Positions 32,988-39,379 of a stretch of DNA of 39,379 nt are shown here, one piece after another. The notes below the pieces were generated by a model. It worked only from the letters and a program-made list of their open reading frames with translations, did no database searches and had not been told where the DNA came from. The first letter of the stretch is position 1; each line of letters starts with the position of its first letter. Position numbers and translations under genes: made by a program. The stretch lies in NCBI GenBank assembly GCA_002842875.1, contig PHEF01000032.1, forward strand, positions 1 to 39,379. The letters run 5' to 3'. This DNA is from Alphaproteobacteria bacterium HGW-Alphaproteobacteria-3. GTDB taxonomy: Bacteria; Pseudomonadota; Alphaproteobacteria; Parvibaculales; Parvibaculaceae.

Positions 32988-33395
32988 ATGGACGGATTCA
33001 TGGAAGCGCTTGCCGCCGCACAGGCATCGCAGGACGCCTATGTGGCGACGCTGCCGCAATGGGTACAGCTCTGGATGATGTGGATGACGGTGGTGCTCGG
33101 GCTGGGCGCGGTCGTCTTTTCCTTCGTCCGGGCGGAAGCGCGCTGGCTCTTCCTGGCGATGATCGCCGCGCTCGCCTCCACCATGGCGCTCGGCATGAGC
33201 GTGGGCTGGAACAAGCTCTGGGGCGTGGCGCATCTCGTGTTCTGGACGCCGGTCGTCCTCTATTACATCAGGCGCTGGCCGCAGATCGAGAAGAAGAGCA
33301 TTTTCGGCGTGTGGTTCGTGCTCGCGCTTGCGACGATGATCGTGTCGCTGGTGTTCGATGCGAAGGATGTCGTGGAGTATTTCATGGGCGTTTGA
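32988..33395 (+). CDS. small conserved inner-membrane protein
   Basis: A 135-residue protein with four hydrophobic segments (about 28-48, 53-72, 77-96 and 106-125) and no catalytic motif. LWMMWMTVVLGLGAVVFSFV and VWFVLALATMIVSLVFDAKD are the first and last helices. Function unknown. ATG 32988 has AAAGGGGGA. The C-terminal half is repeated, with nearly identical bases, in a truncated frame at 34089-34328 on the other side of the next gene. Confidence 0.85.
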   Translation: MDGFMEALAAAQASQDAYVATLPQWVQLWMMWMTVVLGLGAVVFSFVRAEARWLFLAMIAALASTMALGMSVGWNKLWGVAHLVFWTPVVLYYIRRWPQIEKKSIFGVWFVLALATMIVSLVFDAKDVVEYFMGV

Positions 33396-33413
33396 TCTTC
33401 GGGCGCGGAAGGT

Positions 33414-34004
33414 TCAGGCCTTGCGGCCCTTCTTCTGCAGTTCGTCGATCAATTGACGGCGCAGCAACTGCTGGCTGTCGCCGCCGCCGAAAACAAGTGC
33501 GCCGGAGGTGTAGCTCGTTCCATAGGTGAGGGCGAGGTTCACCGTCTGGCCGATGGCGGAGATGAACTGCCGGTCGTGCAGCGCGGCAAGCGGATGAATA
33601 TAGGCGCTCCAGAGAATTTCATGGGCGACGGCGTAGCGCGCATCGAGGGCGCTGTCGAAATCCGCCTGGAGAAGCCGCATCAGCTCCGCGCTGTCGAGCT
33701 CGTCGACCTTCCGGATGGCGACCATGACGCGCATCCGGTCGTTCTTTTCGTCGGTGACGATCATGACCGGCACGTCGGCGACCTTGAAATTCCACATGCC
33801 GCCTTCGCGAACCGCGTCTTCGTCGAGCCGGTGGACGATCTCGTCCATATGGTCGAGCGTCATGCTGCCTTCGGGCGCCTCGGACGCTTCGGGCGGCGGG
33901 TTGTCCTCGTCGAGGGTCTTGCCTGCGGCGAGAACGGGCGCGGCGAAAAGAAGGGCAAGCGAGAACGCGCCGGCGAACAGGGCGGGAAGAAGGCGAGAGG
34001 TCAT
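33414..34004 (-). CDS. exported conserved hypothetical protein
   Basis: A 196-residue protein with a clear Sec signal (MTSRLLPALFAGAFSLALLF, cleavage probably after LAA). The mature part begins acidic and proline-rich (EDNPPPEASEAPEG). It then has an alpha/beta domain: WNFKVADVPVMIVTDEKNDRM, MVAIRKVDELDSAELMRLL, FDSALDARYAVAHEILWSAY and YTSGALVFGGGDS. The pattern resembles YbjN/secretion-chaperone-like folds, but this is only an impression. Probably periplasmic. The start at 34004 was set by the signal peptide; a longer frame to 34343 runs through the duplicated segment. It lies between the two copies of a membrane-protein gene, in the opposite direction. Confidence 0.82.
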   Translation of the reverse strand: MTSRLLPALFAGAFSLALLFAAPVLAAGKTLDEDNPPPEASEAPEGSMTLDHMDEIVHRLDEDAVREGGMWNFKVADVPVMIVTDEKNDRMRVMVAIRKVDELDSAELMRLLQADFDSALDARYAVAHEILWSAYIHPLAALHDRQFISAIGQTVNLALTYGTSYTSGALVFGGGDSQQLLRRQLIDELQKKGRKA

Positions 34005-34088
34005 TCCGGTCTCCGGTGTTCGGGGTTCCACAGAACGCAACGGTCTTCGCCAGCTTAGCGCGGCGGGACAAGGCGGCACAGATTTCTT

Positions 34089-34328
34089 TTGGCACCGTTC
34101 GTGTTTCCGCGCGCGATCGTGTCCGGTGTGGGCGCGGGCTGGCGCAAGCTCCGGGGCGCGAGGCATCGCATTGTCTGGACGCCGGTCGCGATCCACTACA
34201 TCAGGCGCGATCCACATGTGGAGAAGCGCAGCGTCTTCGGCGTGTGGTTCGTGCTGGCGCTTGCGACGATGATCGTGTCTCTGGTGTTCGATGCGAAGGA
34301 TGTCGCGGAGCGTTTGATGGGTGTGTGA
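34089..34328 (+). pseudogene. truncated duplicate of the small membrane protein gene
   Basis: The frame (79 codons, beginning at a TTG) matches the last half of the protein at 32988-33395: GWRKLRGARH for GWNKLWGVAH, WTPVAIHYIRR for WTPVVLYYIRR, and an identical FGVWFVLALATMIVSLVFDA stretch, both ending MGV. Homology begins near base 34122; the first two helices are missing and no ribosome site is seen. It is probably a relic of tandem duplication, at the left border of insertion B. Confidence 0.8.
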
Positions 34329-34406
34329 GGTGCAACCAAGCATTATCTTGAGAATGAAAGCGATAGCTGCTTTGAACGGCTTTAGAAAAACGGTGCGGAT
34401 AACTAC

Positions 34407-35594
34407 CTAGTCGCCCAAGATCTCTTCCCGCAGCTTCCTGACCAGAGTGCCTTCACCGCTACTGCCGGGAGGAAACTGCTCGCGTGAAATCTGTTTGTCT
34501 TCGAGCGTCGAACGCTCAAACATCTCCAGAAAGTTTTTCGCTGGAACTATGTCACCCGGCGCAGCCAGATAAAGGTATATGTCCCGAAATACTCGCATCA
34601 GCGCGCGGAAACCGTTTGTCCGGTTTAGGATGAGTCCTTCGCCGCGATAGTTCCATGCTTCTGGCCAGCGAGACTTCACTGCATCAAAATAGTTATTTAT
34701 CAGCTGCGCGATATCCAAATCGCGTTCGTTGATAAACATATTTCGTAAGACATACTTCTTTGCTTCCTCCGGGGTTGCAGGCGAGGGGGCTTTTCCCCTG
34801 AGAAGCAAATCTCGGTCGTGCTTTGCATCGCTGGAAATGTATTTGAGAAGAGCTTCGACGAACTGTGCCTGCGTGAGGGTTTCGAAATCACGCCCAGGCG
34901 TGGCAACACCGAGCCGTTTAATCCGCTTGAAAAATGGACTTCTCTCGTCTTGGTCTAAAGCCACTGCAATGTTGTGACAGGTCTTTTGTGGGCTCCGAGT
35001 TCGGGCCAGAGCAAATAGGTCGTAAGCAAGACTCTTGCTGACTTTGTTCTGTTCTAGATTAACCGTTGAGAATACATAAGCTTGGTCTGAGATGTCGCTA
35101 CCGACAAATATAGTGACGGGGACTATGAAGCTCTGATTCTTATCGTAAGCGAAGAGACCTGCAATACGATGCTGTCCGTCGATCACTCGGGCTAAGTGTC
35201 GTATCGCGACACTTGGACTTTCATCTCCATGTGCAGCGTTCGACACGGTCATTGTCATTGCATCTTCATCATAGCGTACGTACTGATCGTTGATTGCGAT
35301 GATAACCGCTGTCGGAAATGTGGCATCGTAGTAGTTGACGTACTCTTCGAGTTCCTTGACTCGCCTTCCGTCCAGTGGACGCTGAATTCCGAGATAGCGC
35401 TCGACGTCACGCTCCTTCTGTATGACACGCCGAACGTCAAAATGAGAGATCCGGCACAGGTCGGTGTGCGACATTGCTGCGATAAATATGTCGCCAATCG
35501 GTTGGCTCGCTTTTAAGCACTTGAATGACAATTCAATTTTGTCCGGATCGATTAGATCCATATCCATTGACGTTTGTTCGCCTGGCGTGTTCAT
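34407..35594 (-). CDS. DGQHR-domain protein (DndB-like)
   Basis: A 395-residue protein with the DGQHR signature at about 139-143 (RVIDGQHRIAGLFAYDKN), preceded by QRPLDGRRVKELEEYV and FPTAVIIAI, the usual layout of this ParB/Srx-like domain. The C-terminal 200 residues are helical with no recognised domain. DGQHR proteins include DndB, the regulator of DNA phosphorothioation, and components of deazaguanine DNA-modification clusters. The ATG at 35594 overlaps the upstream stop as ATGA and has GGAGGA eight bases before it; an ATG at 35609 has no such site. It is the last gene of the operon with the Dam-type methylase and four-helix protein, and AT-richer than the core genome. Confidence 0.88.
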   Translation of the reverse strand: MNTPGEQTSMDMDLIDPDKIELSFKCLKASQPIGDIFIAAMSHTDLCRISHFDVRRVIQKERDVERYLGIQRPLDGRRVKELEEYVNYYDATFPTAVIIAINDQYVRYDEDAMTMTVSNAAHGDESPSVAIRHLARVIDGQHRIAGLFAYDKNQSFIVPVTIFVGSDISDQAYVFSTVNLEQNKVSKSLAYDLFALARTRSPQKTCHNIAVALDQDERSPFFKRIKRLGVATPGRDFETLTQAQFVEALLKYISSDAKHDRDLLLRGKAPSPATPEEAKKYVLRNMFINERDLDIAQLINNYFDAVKSRWPEAWNYRGEGLILNRTNGFRALMRVFRDIYLYLAAPGDIVPAKNFLEMFERSTLEDKQISREQFPPGSSGEGTLVRKLREEILGD

Positions 35595-36166
35595 TTCCGA
35601 TTCCTCCATACCGCGAGGAAGCTCATTTCGTCACCCCGCATCAAATCGGGGGCGGCTCCATTCGTGACGCAGTTTCGGAAGTATGCCGTTACACAAAAGC
35701 ATAAAATTGAAAAAGAATATGCAATACCAGAGAGGTAAATTGTTCCTCCCTGATTCAACTCTAAAGGTGATCCGATCATGAGGTTGAGTCGGATCGATCC
35801 AAAAATTGCTCCAAAGGCAATTGCCATCAATACGGACAAGACTGCCAGCGTTCGACCCAAAGGGAGGTCAATCTTGTACGAAATGGATTTTTTCCCGTCT
35901 TCCGTTTCTCTTTCTTGCCTTTCGAAGTACTTGTAGGTCGTCAAATATAAAATTGGTCCGAGTGTGGCTACCGCATAAAGAAACAGCTCTCCCCCGCGAA
36001 TATTCTCGACCAATTGAGCCTTTGTTCCCTGCTCTACGTTAAAAATTACCGGCGAGAAGAGCGGAAACAGCCAAAGGGGGATGGTCGAAAATATCATCGC
36101 CATGGTGGTTTCGATTATCGCTTCCTTCAATGAGTGGCCGTGGAGATGGAAATGTGCTGCCAGCAT
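35591..36166 (-). CDS. four-helix membrane protein of unknown function
   Basis: Not recognised. A 191-residue protein with four hydrophobic segments at about 22-43, 61-80, 105-130 and 142-163, and a charged loop between the second and third (ERQERETEDGKKS). The ends are probably cytoplasmic. There is no signal peptide or enzyme motif. It lies 57 bases after the methylase gene, and its stop overlaps the DGQHR start. Small polytopic proteins in this position in defence operons are often membrane-disrupting effectors, but that is an inference from arrangement only. Base composition is AT-rich like its partners. Confidence 0.75.
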   Translation of the reverse strand: MLAAHFHLHGHSLKEAIIETTMAMIFSTIPLWLFPLFSPVIFNVEQGTKAQLVENIRGGELFLYAVATLGPILYLTTYKYFERQERETEDGKKSISYKIDLPLGRTLAVLSVLMAIAFGAIFGSIRLNLMIGSPLELNQGGTIYLSGIAYSFSILCFCVTAYFRNCVTNGAAPDLMRGDEMSFLAVWRNRK

Positions 36167-36223
36167 AGAGGTAGCTCTTTGGTTTTCGCAGTAGTGATTG
36201 ACACCTGCGTGGAGTGATGGCGG

Positions 36224-37054
36224 TTAGCCCCAGTTGCGAATAAGCAGTTCAGTGGTGTCGGAACGCGCCGAGGATTTCCCGGCTAGCACTGAAGCGCGTG
36301 ACAGCGGCCGATGAAACTGGAAATCTCTGTACAGATCTCTAATGGAATCATGATCTGCGTTTGTGATGGAGATTAACGCACCTTTGTCCCACGCGCGCAA
36401 AAGAGCATCGCGAAGACGAACTTGGTCGTTCCATGAGAAGATTTGCTCATTGTATTTAACAAACCCGTTCATATTGTGTTTTACAGTGTACGGAGGGTCA
36501 ACGAATATGAAGTCCCCCTCTCGTGCTTGAGAGATTGCCTGTTGGAAATCCGCGCACATTAGGTGCATTTTTCGCAGCGCTTTGGATGTTTTTTCGAAGT
36601 CATCCGTATCAAGGCAAACCGCTGTTTTTGTCCCGATGGGGACATTAAACTTGCCTTGGAGGTTTACTCTGTACAAGCCATTCCAGCATGTGCGGTTCAT
36701 GTAAATGAAATGCGCGGCCCGTGTGTGCGGCTTCTGGCGTCGGCGTTCTCTTTCGTCGTAATAGTAGTCAACGCGATGGTTTGCCTGATGTTTCTTCAAT
36801 GCGTCTTCGACGCTTTTCCAGTCATCGCGAATTGCCCTATATGTCTCGATAAGGTCTGCATTTCTATCGGAAAGAATCCCTCTTTCGGGTTCCAGAGCGA
36901 AAAAGACTGCCGCACTTCCCAAGAACGGTTCGATGTAACGTTCATAGGTGGTGGGAAATAGATCGAGATGGTTGGATGTTAGCCAACGTTTGCCGCCGGC
37001 CCATTTCAGAAACGGGATAAGCGAGTCATGATCTTCAGTTTCTAGTGTGGTCAT
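36224..37054 (-). CDS. Dam-type DNA adenine-N6 methyltransferase (D12 class)
   Basis: A 276-residue class D12 (alpha-type) methyltransferase. Visible: the SAM site FLKWAGGKRWL (15-25), YIEPFLGSAAVFFAL, LSDRNADLI, YMNRTCWNGLYRVN, and catalytic DPPY at 186-189 (FVDPPYTVKHNMNGFVKYNE), then ISITNADHD. Such enzymes include Dam and M.DpnIIA-type GATC methylases, but specificity cannot be read with certainty. No restriction enzyme gene accompanies it. It is the first gene of a three-gene operon with its own promoter, in AT-rich DNA unlike the surrounding core genes, suggesting horizontal transfer. Confidence 0.95.
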   Translation of the reverse strand: MTTLETEDHDSLIPFLKWAGGKRWLTSNHLDLFPTTYERYIEPFLGSAAVFFALEPERGILSDRNADLIETYRAIRDDWKSVEDALKKHQANHRVDYYYDERERRRQKPHTRAAHFIYMNRTCWNGLYRVNLQGKFNVPIGTKTAVCLDTDDFEKTSKALRKMHLMCADFQQAISQAREGDFIFVDPPYTVKHNMNGFVKYNEQIFSWNDQVRLRDALLRAWDKGALISITNADHDSIRDLYRDFQFHRPLSRASVLAGKSSARSDTTELLIRNWG

Positions 37055-37081
37055 CCGCCCCCCAAAGCTAACGCGACTGTA

Positions 37082-37110
37082 AAGATATCTATAAATTTTT
37101 GATTTCGCAA
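37082..37110 (-). promoter_or_regulatory. sigma70-like promoter of the methylase operon
   Basis: On the minus strand TTGCGA, 17 bases, TATCTT, about 30 bases upstream of the methylase ATG, in an AT-rich stretch. The 258-base gap between this gene and iclR holds nothing else that I recognise. Confidence 0.5.
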
Positions 37111-37312
37111 ATCTCTACCAATATTTGTACTTGGGTTTTCCGTTGAGGTCTCAGTTAATCATTGATTTCGGCGGCTACCACGTCAGAGTATCACTGTAAC
37201 AAGATTCTGGGGCGCCGAGGCTAAAGGCCGCAACAGGGCTACCGCTTCTTGTCATTCCCTGCGCGGGTGCCGGGGCGGTTCGAGATCGAGCGGCCTCGGG
37301 GCGAGTTGGCCG

Positions 37313-38137
37313 CTATCCCGCCTGTCTCGATTTCACGCCGTCCGCGATCTGTTTCGCCAAATTCCGCATCGGCTCGAGATAGAGGCGCGCGGCTTCGCTG
37401 TCGGAAAGGCTGGTGCGGAAGTAGCGTAAGGACAGTGCGCCCAGCACGCGGTTGTCCGAGAGGATCGGGACGCCGAGGCCGGTGACGCGTTTGCGGCCTT
37501 CCATGGCGCGGCGCGAAACATTCCATGTGATGCGGCGGGCCGCTTCGTCCGTGATCGAATAACCGCGCTTGCGGATCTGGGCGAGGATGCGGTCGAGATC
37601 GGGACGGTCGCGGGCAAGGCGGTCGCTGGCGCGGCGCGACTGCGCGAGATGCGCAATGATTTCCGCGCGCTCGGACGGGGGGCAGAAGGCCAGCCAGGCC
37701 TGACCGAGCGCGCCGAGAAGAATGGGTGTCGGCGCGTTGTAGACCTCCGGGTCGAGCGCGACGGGGCTGTCGGCCGCCGTGCCGAAACGCACGAACATGT
37801 CGTGGCCTTGCGGGAGGCCGAGAAAGACGGCCCAGCGATGCGCACGCGTGAAGGCGCGCATCGGCTCCATCGCGGCCTCGACGACGATGCCCGTTTGCCG
37901 GAAACCGTTTGCGAGATTCAGCACGCGCGAGGTCGCACGCCAGCCTGCCTTGCGCGAGAGATGTTCGGCATAGCCTGCCTCCGCGAGCTGGGCGAGCAGG
38001 CGGACCACGGTCGATTTCGGCAGGCCCGTCGCCGCCGCGATGTCGCCGAGCTGTGCGATCGGGACGGCGTTCAGCGCCTCCAGCACGAGGAGGGCGCGGG
38101 CGACGGGCGCGCGGGCGGCTGCCGGCAATCCGGTCAT
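37313..38137 (-). CDS. IclR-family transcriptional regulator
   Basis: A 274-residue regulator. N-terminal winged helix: ALLVLEALNAVPIAQLGDIA, then ATGLPKSTVVRLLAQLAEAGY (read as two parts). C-terminal GAF-like effector domain with RVTGLGVPILSDNRVLGALSL. ATG 38137 has AGGAG; the longer frame to 38308 was rejected because it crosses the divergent promoter. It is divergent from a TauD-family dioxygenase, with 160 bases between the starts, so that gene is the likely target (inference). Confidence 0.93.
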   Translation of the reverse strand: MTGLPAAARAPVARALLVLEALNAVPIAQLGDIAAATGLPKSTVVRLLAQLAEAGYAEHLSRKAGWRATSRVLNLANGFRQTGIVVEAAMEPMRAFTRAHRWAVFLGLPQGHDMFVRFGTAADSPVALDPEVYNAPTPILLGALGQAWLAFCPPSERAEIIAHLAQSRRASDRLARDRPDLDRILAQIRKRGYSITDEAARRITWNVSRRAMEGRKRVTGLGVPILSDNRVLGALSLRYFRTSLSDSEAARLYLEPMRNLAKQIADGVKSRQAG

Positions 38138-38297
38138 GCGGGAGAACTCCTGCGTTTCCGCGGCGGCTGCGCCTCGGCCCGCCGCGCTTGTTCCGTTGAA
38201 CGGAATGATGGGACATTCCGCTGCCGAACGCCAGCGCCGGGGCCTAGCCTTTTCGCAACAAGAAGGCCGGCAGGCGAAAACCGACGAGGAGGACATC

Positions 38298-39188
38298 ATG
38301 GCGAGCAAGGCTCAGGTGCGGATCGCGCGGACGGAGGGGAAGCGCGCATACAAGACCATCGGCGTCTCGCCGCTGACGCCGGTCATCGGCGCGGAGGTCG
38401 AGGGCGTCGATCTGTCGAAGCCGCTCGGCGAGGCGCAACTGGCCGAGGTGAAACATGCTTTCGCCGACCATCTCGTGCTCGTCTTCCGCGACCAGAAGCT
38501 GACGCGGGAAGACCACAAGCGCTTCGGGCGCTCTTTCGGCACGCTGCACAGGCATCCCTATCATTCGGCGCCGAAAGAAGGAGAGCCCTTGGGCGATCCC
38601 GAAATCCTGCCGATCAAGGCCGATCAGAATTCGCGCTATGTCGCGGGCGAGGGCTGGCACGCGGATGTGACCTGCGACGAGGAACCGCCCTTCGGCTCGA
38701 TGCTCTACATCACGCAGATTCCGGAAATCGGCTGCGGCGGCGATACCTGTTTTCTCAGCGCCTACGAAGCCTATGAAACGCTGTCGCCCGCGATGAAGAG
38801 TTTTCTGGAAGGGCTCGACGCGGTGCATGACGGCGCGAAGCCCTATACGGGCGGCTATGGCAAGGCGGCGCCGGAAGGCGGCTGGCCGAAGACGAAGCAT
38901 CCGGTGATCGCGCGGCATCCGGAAACGGGGCGCAAGCTGCTTTACGTCAATCGCGGCTTCACCACGCATATCGACGGGCTGACGCCGGCCGAAAGCGCGG
39001 GCCTGCTCGACATGCTGTGGCGGCATCTGGAGAGCAACCCGGTGTTTCAGTGCCGTGTGCGCTGGGAACCGGATACGCTCGTCTTCTGGGATAATCGCTG
39101 CGCGCAGCATCACGCGGTGTGGGACTACTATCCCTATTCGCGGCAGGGCGAACGCGTGTCGATCGTCGGGGGACGGCCGGGACGGTAG
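38298..39188 (+). CDS. TauD/TfdA-family 2-oxoglutarate dioxygenase
   Basis: A 296-residue Fe(II)/2-oxoglutarate-dependent oxygenase. The metal triad is His121-x-Asp123 in GWHADVT and His271 in CAQHHAVWDY; Arg286 (RQGERVSIVGG) binds 2-oxoglutarate. The N-terminus has the usual IGAEVEGVDLSKPL and VLVFRDQKLTREDH. Members hydroxylate taurine, alkylsulfates or phenoxyacetates; the substrate cannot be told here, and no sulfonate transporter is present. ATG 38298 follows GAGGAGGA. It is probably controlled by the divergent IclR regulator. The stop is followed by GC-rich hairpins. Confidence 0.94.
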   Translation: MASKAQVRIARTEGKRAYKTIGVSPLTPVIGAEVEGVDLSKPLGEAQLAEVKHAFADHLVLVFRDQKLTREDHKRFGRSFGTLHRHPYHSAPKEGEPLGDPEILPIKADQNSRYVAGEGWHADVTCDEEPPFGSMLYITQIPEIGCGGDTCFLSAYEAYETLSPAMKSFLEGLDAVHDGAKPYTGGYGKAAPEGGWPKTKHPVIARHPETGRKLLYVNRGFTTHIDGLTPAESAGLLDMLWRHLESNPVFQCRVRWEPDTLVFWDNRCAQHHAVWDYYPYSRQGERVSIVGGRPGR

Positions 39189-39267
39189 GGGGGCGGTACC
39201 GCAGCCCCCCGCCCCAAACCGCCGGCTCATGTCTGTCTTTGCAGACGAGTTGCAAAGACGGCGGTTT
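39188..39267 (+). terminator. two hairpins after the dioxygenase gene
   Basis: The first is GGGGGGC, nine-base loop, GCCCCCC (39188-39210), right at the stop codon. The second is a long bulged hairpin: AAACCGCC (39216-39223) with GGCGGTTT (39260-39267), inside which GTCTTTGCA pairs with TGCAAAGAC (39235-39259). Neither has a long U-run. Together they probably end the transcript, or shield the gene from reading into the element beyond. Confidence 0.5.
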
Positions 39268-39277
39268 GACCCTCCCC

Positions 39278-39379
39278 GAGGGATTCCTCTGCAAAAGAGG
39301 GTGGCAGAAGGCGTTGATTGATGATTCCCTGTTTTTGTCATCAGGGAGGTTTCGATGAAGCAGATGGGTCTTGCTGAAG
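39278..39379 (+). mobile_element. probable left end of an IS5-type insertion sequence, cut by window
   Basis: A non-coding lead of about 75 bases (beginning near GAGGGATTCCTCTGCAAAAG, possibly the terminal repeat) precedes GGAGG and an ATG at 39355. The first codons read MKQMGLAE, the typical opening of IS5-family transposases (MKQM...). Only eight codons are visible, so the family is tentative and the left border is a guess. Confidence 0.45.
39355..39379 (+). CDS. transposase N-terminus (IS5-like), partial
   Basis: Eight codons, MKQMGLAE, after GGAGG with a five-base spacing. The opening resembles IS5-family transposases; the rest lies beyond the window. Confidence 0.45.

Noticed and set aside
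34407..37054. Classical restriction-modification system
   Set aside because: Only the methylase is present; neither neighbour shows a nuclease motif I can recognise.
1..39379. CRISPR array, tRNA or rRNA genes
   Set aside because: No regularly spaced identical repeats and no cloverleaf or rRNA sequence recognised on either strand.

Overview
The window looks like chromosomal DNA of a high-GC alphaproteobacterium, probably Rhizobiales/Parvibaculum-like. This is inferred from gene order (prs-rplY-pth-ychF; folB-uvrC with pgsA-moaD-moaE; lgt-midA-pgeF; ilvE divergent from MarR/OmpR/EnvZ genes), from COQ9/UbiK-type genes, and from the 'GTCATTGCCGGG...' intergenic palindromes common in that class. 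No rRNA, tRNA or CRISPR array was seen. About 34 kb is ordinary core genome; two AT-richer insertions and several repeat families are the accessory content.

Layout. 1-2411 (+): methionine salvage and purine recovery (MTA phosphorylase cut by the window edge, apt, mtnA). 2412-5401: glutathione peroxidase, a dienelactone-hydrolase-family enzyme and two MaoC hot-dog proteins (all -), separated by palindromic repeats. 5402-8898 (-): ychF, pth, rplY and prs, with a terminator-like hairpin just ahead of rplY. 9007-12774 (-): unknown lipoprotein-like gene, pgeF, midA, lgt. 12946-15518 (+): UbiK-like, YbjN-like, proC, TetR/COQ9-like. 15525-18660 (-): NTF2-like protein, sensor kinase, response regulator, MarR regulator; ilvE diverges from marR and ends in a clear terminator. 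19835-21140 (-): moaE, moaD, pgsA.

Insertion A (about 21.2-23.7 kb) lies between pgsA and uvrC, which are often neighbours in related genomes. It holds a small ORF, a decayed 'MSTGPKG' family gene, a translationally coupled pair (unknown protein plus XRE-ImmA/IrrE metalloprotease) and a frameshifted transposase tail. 23736-28380 (-): uvrC, folB, a FolM/pteridine-reductase-type SDR and a Na+/Ca2+ exchanger-type transporter. 28646-34004: KefB-like antiporter, cupin, CelD/FemAB-type GNAT, a Rossmann protein, a small membrane protein and an exported conserved protein. A truncated second copy of the small membrane protein follows at 34.1-34.3 kb.

Insertion B (about 34.4-37.1 kb, -) is the strongest candidate for an undescribed system: an operon of a Dam-type adenine methyltransferase, a four-helix membrane protein and a DGQHR-domain (DndB-like) protein, with its own recognisable promoter and coupled stop/start between the last two genes. 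It has no recognisable restriction nuclease. 37313-39188 carries a divergent IclR regulator / TauD-family dioxygenase pair, and the window ends inside what looks like the left end of an IS5-type element.

Three non-coding signals stand out: a 57-bp element present twice in opposite orientation with 11-bp-phased GTCAY repeats resembling Pho boxes; two copies of a nested-hairpin repeat whose inner stem differs in sequence but keeps its pairing; and a possible attenuator in the rplY leader.
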